From assembly GCA_965372355.1 (NCBI GenBank), contig CBDVBZ010000112.1, positions 1-12,575 of the forward strand: DNA of 12,575 bases. Reading direction: 5' to 3'. Source of the DNA: CBDVBZ01 sp965372355. Lineage in GTDB: Bacteria > Krumholzibacteriota > Krumholzibacteriia > WVZY01. A model generated the notes under the pieces. That model saw only the letters and a program-made list of their open reading frames with translations, was not told where the DNA came from and searched no databases. Positions within the stretch are counted from its first letter, which is position 1, and each line of letters opens with the position of its first letter. The translations under genes were made by a program, and so were the position numbers. Below are positions 1-5,652 of this stretch, piece by piece.

Positions 1-7
1 CTCAAAG

Positions 8-1231
8 CTATTCTTTGCCTTGCTCATGGATCCTCTCCTTGACCTCGGTCAGCACATCACCATCGTGAAAGGTCACTTTCAGGTTCCTCGCGCGAATGGC
101 GCCATCCGACGACCGCACGAGCGTACCGGTCGCATAGTCGGAACACAACGTGTATCCCCTGGCGAGGATGGCCCTCGCGTCGAGACCCTCGAACCGGGTC
201 ACGAGCTCCGTGTACCGGGCTTTTTTGTCGCGAATCACCCCCACGATGCGACGGCGCAGGTCGTCCATTCTCCGGTCGTGTGTTTGCATCGCCTGCTCGA
301 GCCGGCCCTTGACCTGGCCGAGGGCGTAGCTGCGCAGCAGTTCCCGCAACCGGCTATTGTGAGCATTCAACCTTGTGTTCATCAACTGTACCAGGTAGCG
401 GACGGTGGCCTCGAGATCGGCCAGGATGTCTTCAGCGAGAGGCACCGCCATCTCGGCGGCCATGGTCGGCGTGGCCGCCCGGACATCCGCCACAAAATCT
501 GCAATCGTAAAATCCGTCTCGTGACCCACGGCACTGATCACCGGTATGGGACATCGATGAATCGCCCGCGCGACCGCCTCCTCGTTGAACGCCCACAAAT
601 CTTCGAGACTCCCTCCCCCGCGCCCAAGGATGACCACGTCGATGTCAGTTCTTTCCGATAGCCTGTCGAGCATCCGTGTGATCTCGGGCACGGCCCGGGC
701 GCCCTGGACCGCAACCGGGCACAGCACGGCCTCCACCGCGGGCCATCGCCGCCGAAGCGTCGACACAACATCCCTGACAGCGGCGCCGGTGGGTGATGTG
801 ACGACGGCAATCCTGGCCGGAAAAGCCGGTAGTCCGCGTTTGTGCTCGGGATCGAACAGGCCTTCCTTCTCGAGCTTCTCCTTCAATTTGCGGAAGGCCA
901 GCTCGAGCTCGCCCGCACCGAACGCCTCGATCGCGTACGCCACGAGCTGGTATTGACCGTACCCCTCATAGACGGTCAGCCGCCCCCGTGCGAGCACCTT
1001 GACGCCATCCTGCATCTCGAACGCGATACGGCCCGCCTCACGCCGGAAACACACCGTCCTGAGCTGTGATTTGGAATCCTTGAGGGTGAAGTAGAGATGT
1101 CCGGATGTGTGGCTCTTGAAATTCGACACTTCCCCAAGGATACAGATATCGGGAAAGCTCTCCTCGAGCAGCGCTCTGGCCTGCCCGTTGACTTGCGATA
1201 CGGTCAGATAGTCGGCGTCATCAAATAGCAT
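8..1231 (-). CDS. xseA: Exodeoxyribonuclease VII large subunit
   Basis: Large, catalytic subunit of exonuclease VII, a cytoplasmic metal-independent nuclease that degrades single-stranded DNA from both ends to short oligonucleotides together with several XseB subunits. The 407-residue protein is complete. It has an N-terminal OB-fold (about residues 8-105, with EVSNFK and SGHLYFTLKD), then the catalytic domain with VTSPTGAA (144-151), the glycine-rich GRGGGSLEDLWAFN block (203-216) and GHETDFTIADFVAD (236-249), an arginine-rich helical region (about 260-350) and the C-terminal RGYTL segment. It is slightly shorter than the E. coli protein (456). The ATG start lies inside the end of folD (11-nt overlap) and has no clear Shine-Dalgarno site, so translational coupling is likely. 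xseB commonly follows, but only 7 nt remain here. Confidence 0.97.
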   Translation of the reverse strand: MLFDDADYLTVSQVNGQARALLEESFPDICILGEVSNFKSHTSGHLYFTLKDSKSQLRTVCFRREAGRIAFEMQDGVKVLARGRLTVYEGYGQYQLVAYAIEAFGAGELELAFRKLKEKLEKEGLFDPEHKRGLPAFPARIAVVTSPTGAAVRDVVSTLRRRWPAVEAVLCPVAVQGARAVPEITRMLDRLSERTDIDVVILGRGGGSLEDLWAFNEEAVARAIHRCPIPVISAVGHETDFTIADFVADVRAATPTMAAEMAVPLAEDILADLEATVRYLVQLMNTRLNAHNSRLRELLRSYALGQVKGRLEQAMQTHDRRMDDLRRRIVGVIRDKKARYTELVTRFEGLDARAILARGYTLCSDYATGTLVRSSDGAIRARNLKVTFHDGDVLTEVKERIHEQGKE

Positions 1232-2105
1232 TCGATGCGACAGTTTGTAGTGAATAAGCCTTTAGCGTGTTGGACATGAGCATGGCGACGGTCATCGGTC
1301 CGACTCCGCCCGGCACCGGTGTTATGTACGATGCCTTTGGCGAAACCGCATCGAAGTCGACATCGCCGACGAGGCGATAGCCTTTCTTGGCCGTCGGGTC
1401 ATCGACCCGATTGATACCGACATCGATGACGATAACGCCATCCTTGACCATGCCGCCCGTAACAAAATGCGGGCTTCCCAGAGCGGCGATGATGATATCC
1501 GCCTCCGACGTAAACGCCGGGATGTCCCGTGTGCGGCTGTGACAGATCGTCACCGTAGCATTGCCCCCGTCGGCCTTCATTGAAAGCAGTAGCGCCACCG
1601 GTTTTCCCACGATGATACTCCGTCCAAGCACGACCGCCGTCTTGCCCGACGTTTCGATATCGTAATGAACGAGTAGCTCGCGGATACCCAGCGGCGTGCA
1701 GGGCACGAAACGGGGCCTGCCCGACGCGAGCAGTCCCATGTTCTCCGGGTGAAACCCATCGACATCCTTGATGGGTGTGATCGTTCCGATCGCACGATCC
1801 TGATCGATGTGCTTTGGTAGCGGCAGCTGGAGCAGTACGCCGTGAACACCCGGGTCGTTGCTCAGCTCGGTGAGCGTCCGAATCAGCTTCTCCTCCGGGA
1901 CATCCTCATCCAGGTGAAGGCGGCGCGACTCGATCCCGCAGCGCTCGCTCATCCGCACCTTGGTCCGCACATAAACGCTCGACGCTGGGTCCTCGCCCAC
2001 CTGAACCAGGGTCAACACGGGAGCCTTGCCGCCGAGCGCGGCAACCTCACCGGCAACCCGTTCCTGTACCGCCGCAGCCGTTTGCTTCCCGTCCAGTAGT
2101 TGCAC
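1221..2105 (-). CDS. folD: Bifunctional methylenetetrahydrofolate dehydrogenase / methenyltetrahydrofolate cyclohydrolase
   Basis: Cytoplasmic one-carbon enzyme that interconverts 5,10-methylene-THF, 5,10-methenyl-THF and 10-formyl-THF, normally with NADP. With a GTG start the protein has 294 residues (E. coli 288). Visible active-site elements are YVRTK (Y45, K49), Q93 in LLQLPLP and D116 in KDVDGFHP; their spacing equals that of Y50/K54/Q98/D121 in E. coli. The Rossmann signature VLGRSIIVGKP is at 159-169 and the PGGVGPMT signature at 265-272. The frame is open for 23 more codons upstream, but those lie inside the preceding gene and are not FolD-like. GTG at 2103-2105 shares one base with the upstream stop (TAGTG), with GGAGG four bases before it, so I chose this start. 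The 3' end overlaps xseA. Confidence 0.96.
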   Translation of the reverse strand: MQLLDGKQTAAAVQERVAGEVAALGGKAPVLTLVQVGEDPASSVYVRTKVRMSERCGIESRRLHLDEDVPEEKLIRTLTELSNDPGVHGVLLQLPLPKHIDQDRAIGTITPIKDVDGFHPENMGLLASGRPRFVPCTPLGIRELLVHYDIETSGKTAVVLGRSIIVGKPVALLLSMKADGGNATVTICHSRTRDIPAFTSEADIIIAALGSPHFVTGGMVKDGVIVIDVGINRVDDPTAKKGYRLVGDVDFDAVSPKASYITPVPGGVGPMTVAMLMSNTLKAYSLQTVASNAI

Positions 2106-2887
2106 TATTCCTCCACTTTTATTTGAAGGTGTTCGAGCTTGTTTGTCTTTCCCGTTGTCTCGTCGATGTCGCACACCATGAGATCACAACGAAGATCCCT
2201 GCGCGCGATCTCGAACCGCTTGGGTGTCATATCCAGGAATCGTTTGATGATGGGCTCTTTCTTGACACCGAGAACCGAATCATTCGATCCCGTCATCCCG
2301 ACGTCGGTGACATATCCCGTGCCCTTCGGCAGGATCTGTGAGTCACGGGGTGGAATGTGTGTGTGCGTGCCAAACACGGCGGACACTCTCCCGTCAAGGT
2401 ACCACCCCATCGCCCGCTTCTCGCTCGTCGCCTCGGCGTGGATATCGACGATCTTGATCTTGCAGCCATCACCCACGTTTTGAAGTAAGCGATCCATGGT
2501 TCGAAATGGGCAGTCGATCGGCGGCATAAAAACACGCCCCTGGATATTGAAGATTCCGACCGAGGCAGTGCCGACAGAGATGACGCGAAAACCAACGCCG
2601 TGCTCACCCCCGGGGTAGTTGGCCGGACGGATGATGTTGTTGCGCGACCCGAGAAGCTGCACGCCCTCGCGTTTGTCCCAGATGTGATTGCCGCTCGTAA
2701 AGAACTGCACACCGGCGCGCTCGAGATCTACGAGCGCCTTCTCGGTAAGACCGAAACCACCGGCAGCGTTCTCGAGGTTCGCGATAAAGAGATCGATATC
2801 GCGCTCCTTTTTTAGCTGCCGAACGACGCTCTCAACGGTCCTGCGCCCCGGCCTGCCAACGATGTCCCCTATAAATGCGATTACCAA
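2105..2887 (-). CDS. ymdB: YmdB-like metallophosphoesterase (TIGR00282 family)
   Basis: Calcineurin-like dinuclear metallophosphoesterase of the YmdB family. In Bacillus subtilis the homologue hydrolyses 2',3'-cyclic nucleotides in vitro and affects RNA levels and biofilm/motility decisions; the role here is inferred. All metal-site residues are present in family order: D8 in GDIVG, E39-N40 in LENAAGG, N67-H68 in GNH, H150 in DIHAEATSEK, and H175 and H177 in GTHTH. At 260 residues it is close to the usual ~265. The start is TTG (2885-2887) with AGGAG six bases upstream; no ATG is available before the conserved MVIAFIGD-like N-terminus. It lies 190 nt after rny, a pairing also seen in Firmicutes and other phyla and consistent with a link to RNA metabolism. 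Its stop overlaps the folD start by one base. Confidence 0.93.
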   Translation of the reverse strand: MVIAFIGDIVGRPGRRTVESVVRQLKKERDIDLFIANLENAAGGFGLTEKALVDLERAGVQFFTSGNHIWDKREGVQLLGSRNNIIRPANYPGGEHGVGFRVISVGTASVGIFNIQGRVFMPPIDCPFRTMDRLLQNVGDGCKIKIVDIHAEATSEKRAMGWYLDGRVSAVFGTHTHIPPRDSQILPKGTGYVTDVGMTGSNDSVLGVKKEPIIKRFLDMTPKRFEIARRDLRCDLMVCDIDETTGKTNKLEHLQIKVEE

Positions 2888-3077
2888 CGTCTACTCCTAT
2901 TGGGCTATCGGGCACCGCGCCGGCTGCGGGAACCCTCTTTCAGAGGACAGGCGAGCGAGGATCCACCGCGGTGGCGCCGCAGGCGCCGTATCGGAGCGCG
3001 AGGGTCAGCGAGCGCGGCGCGGTTAGCCGAGCGAATTGGAGCGAGGGCCCCTAGAAAGAGCCTCGCGCACGAGCGCA
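2888..3077 (-). repeat. GC-rich structured spacer between rny and the ymdB homologue
   Basis: No gene is supported in these 190 nt, which are visibly richer in G+C than the flanks. They contain a perfect 12-bp palindrome CCACCGCGGTGG (2963-2974), directly followed by a GGCGCC-gca-GGCGCC hairpin (2973-2987), several imperfect GAGCGAG/GCGAGCG units (for example at 2951-2960, 3008-3016 and 3040-3047), and complementary CTCTTTC / GAAAGAG strings (minus strand) near the two ends. No T-tract follows the hairpins, so this is not a standard intrinsic terminator. The ymdB-homologue ribosome site (AGGAG) is at the low end. Motifs TTTCAGAGGACAGGC (2938-2952) and GAATTGGAGC (3033-3042) recur in modified form in the rpmI-rplT spacer. 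It may be a dispersed repeat or a processing/stability element between the two mRNAs. Confidence 0.5.
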
Positions 3078-4643
3078 CTACTTAGCATACTCTACAGCTC
3101 GAGTCTCGCGAATGACCACAACTTTAATGTGGCCGGGATACTCGAGCTCTTTCTCGAGTTTGCGCGATATGTCGACGGCGAGCGTCGATGACTGTGCATC
3201 GTCTACCTTGTCGGCGCACACGAGGATCCGGATCTCGCGGCCCGCCTGGATGGCGTAGGCCTTCTCCACACCGTCAAACCCTCCGGCGATTTGTTCGAGC
3301 TTCTCCAGACGTTTGACGTACGACTCCAGCGTCTCGCGCCGGGCGCCCGGTCTCGCGCCGCTGATCGCGTCGGCGGCCTCGACGATCGGCGTATACAGAG
3401 AGGTCGCCTCGACATCCTGATGGTGCCCGGCGATCGCGTTGACGACCTCCTCTGGTTCACCGTACCGCTTGGCCAGATCTGCACCGATTTCGGTGTGCGA
3501 GCCTTCGACCTCGTGGGAGACCACCTTGCCGACGTCGTGGAACAGCCCACAACGACGCGCCATCCGTTGATCGAGTTTGAGCTCGGTGGCGATGATTCCA
3601 CAAACATAGGCAACTTCCATCGAGTGCTTGAGGCAGTTCTGTCCGTAACTCGTCCGGTACCGCATCTTGCCGACATGGCGGATGAGTTCCGCGTGCACCC
3701 CGTGTATACCGAGATCCATACACGCCTGTTCTCCGGCCTCGATGATGTTGCGGTCCATTTCCTCGCGCGTTCTCTGAACAACTTCCTCGATGCGGCCCGG
3801 ATGAATACGACCGTCTTGCACGAGTCGCCGAAGCGAAAGACGCGCGACTTCCCTGCGAACCGGATCGAAGGAAGAAAGCGTCACCGCTTCCGGTGTGTCA
3901 TCGATGACGACATCAACTCCCGTGGCTTTCTCAAAGGCGCGGATGTTGCGTCCTTCCTTGCCGATGATACGACCCTTCATTTCATCGGTTGGCAAGTCGA
4001 CAACAGACACCGTTGTCTCGACGCATTGCTCCGCTGCGTATCTCTGAATCGCGAGTGTGATGATTTTCTGGCTCTCGCGTTGTGCCGTGCGATCGGTTTC
4101 CTCACGGATATCTTTGAGTCTTCGCGCCGCTTCGAGCTTGGTCTCGTTCTCGAGGTTGCTCATGAGCAGCTCCTTTGCATCAGCCGCTCTCATTCCCGCG
4201 ATTCGTTCCAGTCGCACGTTCTGTTCGCCGATCAAGCGATTCACCTGTGTGAGTTTCTGATCGAGTTTGACCTGCTTTCGCTCGAGGCTTTCTTCCACAT
4301 CCTTGAGCGACGTCTCCTTTTTCTCGATCAGGTCAACTTTTCTCGCCAGGTTGCTGTCTTTGCTGATCAGTGTAAGCTCTTGCACCTTAATAGATTCCCG
4401 CGTATCACGCGTTTTCTCTTCGAAATCGAGCTTCATCTTGAGAAATGCATCTTTGGACTCGATTTCCGCTTCTTTCCGAAAGTTCTCAGTGGTCTTTTGG
4501 GCATCCTTGATGATGGTATCGGACAACGCCTTGGCGTTCTGAACGGCCGAACGAGCGGCGCGTTTGCCAAGCAGAGAACCGACAAGAAATCCGATCACGA
4601 GGGAGCCGAGCCCGATGAGAACAAGGATCAACAGGCTATCCAT
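3078..4643 (-). CDS. rny: Ribonuclease Y (membrane-anchored endoribonuclease)
   Basis: Endoribonuclease that initiates mRNA decay and processing at the inner face of the membrane. The 521-residue length matches the family (B. subtilis 520). Domains in order: one N-terminal transmembrane segment (about 3-25, LLILVLIGLGSLVIGFLVG), a long charged coiled coil (about 30-180), a KH RNA-binding domain with GRIIGKEG (224-231), and an HD phosphohydrolase domain with H340, the H369-D370 pair in LFHDVGK, further His in EGSHTE and GHHQD, and D425 in EAADAISGARPGARR. The ATG start has AGGGGG at 4651-4656, and the membrane segment begins immediately. It lies after the 6S RNA gene and may have its own promoter. 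RNase Y is typical of Firmicutes and many other phyla but absent from the enteric bacteria, which use RNase E. Confidence 0.97.
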   Translation of the reverse strand: MDSLLILVLIGLGSLVIGFLVGSLLGKRAARSAVQNAKALSDTIIKDAQKTTENFRKEAEIESKDAFLKMKLDFEEKTRDTRESIKVQELTLISKDSNLARKVDLIEKKETSLKDVEESLERKQVKLDQKLTQVNRLIGEQNVRLERIAGMRAADAKELLMSNLENETKLEAARRLKDIREETDRTAQRESQKIITLAIQRYAAEQCVETTVSVVDLPTDEMKGRIIGKEGRNIRAFEKATGVDVVIDDTPEAVTLSSFDPVRREVARLSLRRLVQDGRIHPGRIEEVVQRTREEMDRNIIEAGEQACMDLGIHGVHAELIRHVGKMRYRTSYGQNCLKHSMEVAYVCGIIATELKLDQRMARRCGLFHDVGKVVSHEVEGSHTEIGADLAKRYGEPEEVVNAIAGHHQDVEATSLYTPIVEAADAISGARPGARRETLESYVKRLEKLEQIAGGFDGVEKAYAIQAGREIRILVCADKVDDAQSSTLAVDISRKLEKELEYPGHIKVVVIRETRAVEYAK

Positions 4644-4664
4644 TGTATTTCCCCCTATCGATGC

Positions 4665-4694
4665 GTTACATCTTGGGACGGGGTCTCAAGTCAA
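4665..4694 (-). promoter_or_regulatory. Possible sigma70-type promoter for rny
   Basis: On the minus strand TTGACT (4689-4694, five of six matches to TTGACA) is followed after 18 nt by TGTAAC (4665-4670, four of six matches to TATAAT). Transcription would begin near 4658, about 15 nt before the rny ATG, which still includes the AGGGGG ribosome site. The location between the 6S RNA 3' end and rny makes sense, because 6S RNA is normally trimmed from its own transcript. The -10 is weak, so read-through from the 6S promoter remains possible. Confidence 0.35.
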
Positions 4695-4740
4695 ACTTCG
4701 TAATTTTGATAAAGGGAGAAACTCGGAGGGTAGGAAATGC

Positions 4741-4923
4741 AAATTCCCCACGCTATGCCGTGTGTAAGGGAACTTTTGAACCCGAAAGTTCAAGTGGATG
4801 TCCGCATGATCGGTTTTGCCCTCCTCGTTACCGAGGTACGACAGCACCCACCAGATTAGGACTTCCCACAATGAGATGTTGGCTCAATAGCTACCTTTTC
4901 ATCACAAACATGGTAGGGAATTC
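4741..4923 (-). ncRNA. ssrS: 6S RNA
   Basis: 6S RNA mimics an open promoter and sequesters the housekeeping RNA polymerase holoenzyme, mainly in slow growth. About 181-183 nt, close to the ~184 nt of E. coli. The ends pair: AATTCCC (4916-4922) with GGGAATT (4742-4748), continued by TAC/GTG, ATG/CAT and TGTG/CACA, giving a long closing stem. The interior carries family hallmarks recognisable against E. coli ssrS: TTGAGCC on the 5' side of the central bubble (4881-4887), TTGAAC-TTTCG-GGTTCAA on the 3' side (about 4777-4793), the GTGGGTG/CATCCAC distal stem and an apical CCTCG-GTAA-CGAGG hairpin (about 4823-4836). It sits directly downstream of zapA, the classical location (zapA-ssrS), but is followed by rny rather than the folate gene fau. 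Exact ends are inferred from pairing. Confidence 0.92.
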
Positions 4924-4930
4924 TAAACAG

Positions 4931-4966
4931 AGAATACCAGAGATGCGTTTCTCTATCAAGCTTTTT
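4931..4966 (-). promoter_or_regulatory. Sigma70-type promoter of the 6S RNA gene
   Basis: TTGATA (4954-4959), a 17-nt spacer, then TATTCT (4931-4936) preceded by TGG, which gives an extended -10. An A5 run (4962-4966) ends two bases upstream of the -35 and resembles a short UP element. The predicted start, 4923-4924, coincides with the first base of the RNA deduced independently from the closing stem. This mutual agreement is the main support. Confidence 0.8.
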
Positions 4967-4991
4967 CCTCGATCGCGATGAAAAAAGGTTC

Positions 4992-5288
4992 TCATTTCTC
5001 AGCAAGAAGGCTTTCGTCGAGCAAAGAAATCAAACGATTTGCCCGCTGCTCGACAGCTGATATTGTTTCGGAGGACTTCGCTTTCTCCTGGAACAACTCG
5101 TCTGCGATGTTCAAGGCCACCAGAATGGCCAACCGGTCTTGTGCGGGCGTCGACGAACCTGAAGCCAACTCCTTCATTTTATCGTCGACGTACCTCGCCA
5201 TCTCCCGGATGTAGCTCTTGTCGGCGTGTCCTCTGATTTTATATTCACGTCCAAATATCTCAACCGACGTTACACTCGTCTCTTCCAT
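4992..5288 (-). CDS. zapA: Cell division protein ZapA
   Basis: FtsZ-binding protein that cross-links protofilaments and stabilises the Z-ring at midcell. The 98 residues match the family (about 100). An N-terminal globular part contains VEIFGREYKIRG (9-20) and the YIREMARYVDDKMKEL helix (26-41). A C-terminal coiled coil follows the typical DRLAILVALNIADEL segment (51-65). The ATG at 5286-5288 has CGGAG about five bases upstream. A GTG 14 codons further up is in frame but adds a non-conserved tail, so I did not use it. It follows a ZapB-like gene by 70 nt and precedes the 6S RNA gene, the usual neighbour of zapA. In zapA-ssrS genomes the two are often partly co-transcribed. Confidence 0.92.
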   Translation of the reverse strand: MEETSVTSVEIFGREYKIRGHADKSYIREMARYVDDKMKELASGSSTPAQDRLAILVALNIADELFQEKAKSSETISAVEQRANRLISLLDESLLAEK

Positions 5289-5358
5289 TTGGACTCCGTT
5301 GGATCTTCTCGCTAAACCCCAAGCCAACACATCATACAGGCCCAGGTCCTTAACACGA

Positions 5359-5652
5359 CTAGACTTGTAATTCTCCGAATTTCTCTATCATTCTATCGAT
5401 CTTGCTTAGTATCTTTTTGTCGTCCACCCTGCCCTTCGACCTCACCTCATTCGCAACTTTCAATTCCTCAAGCTCTTGTGTCAGTGCGTTATTGCGATCT
5501 GTTAGATCGGCGATCTGATCCTGCAACTTCTGGTTGACTTGCGTCAACTCACGGGCGCGCGCCGTCAATGTGTCGACGGCCCGTGCGGCCTGAGAGATCT
5601 TGGCTTCCAGAGCATCCAATCTCTCTAGATTCAGCGTTTCCGATGTCGACAT
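5359..5652 (-). CDS. Small coiled-coil protein, probably ZapB-like
   Basis: A 97-residue protein that is almost entirely predicted coiled coil: heptad-like leucine/hydrophobic spacing from about residue 8 to 68 (LERLDALEAKI, TLTARARELTQ, LQDQIADLTDRNNALTQELEEL), a short basic break (71-80) and an amphipathic end, ILSKIDRMIEKFGEL. No signal peptide or membrane segment. The Asn-rich heptads and terminal amphipathic helix resemble ZapB/DUF904 proteins, which link ZapA to other division or chromosome proteins. The position directly before zapA supports this. The ATG follows the pheT TAA with no gap and lacks a strong ribosome site, implying coupling to pheT. Coiled coils match each other easily, so the family assignment is an inference. 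It is certain as a gene from its location and conserved-looking composition, but not certain in function. Confidence 0.72.
   Translation of the reverse strand: MSTSETLNLERLDALEAKISQAARAVDTLTARARELTQVNQKLQDQIADLTDRNNALTQELEELKVANEVRSKGRVDDKKILSKIDRMIEKFGELQV

Noticed and set aside
2106..2174. 23-codon N-terminal extension of FolD
   Set aside because: It lies in the end of the ymdB homologue; the TAGTG overlap with GGAGG upstream explains initiation better.
2955..2990. T-box-like ACCGCGG string
   Set aside because: Part of a perfect palindrome, without the T-box AGGGUGGNACCGCG consensus, specifier hairpin or downstream synthetase gene.
2900..3085. 61-codon plus-strand frame in the rny-ymdB spacer
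   Set aside because: Arg/Ala-rich translation of repeat DNA, no ribosome site, runs into rny antisense.
3291..4703. 470-codon plus-strand open frame antisense to rny
   Set aside because: Mirror of rny codon structure; no recognisable domain, no ribosome site, and rny is a certain gene on the other strand.
4975..4991. T6 run after zapA as a terminator
   Set aside because: No stable GC-rich stem precedes the T run; the nearby A/T inverted repeat is weak and sits over the 6S promoter upstream region.
5331..5336. TATGAT as a -10 for zapA
   Set aside because: No -35 element at a suitable distance; zapA is more simply read from the upstream genes.
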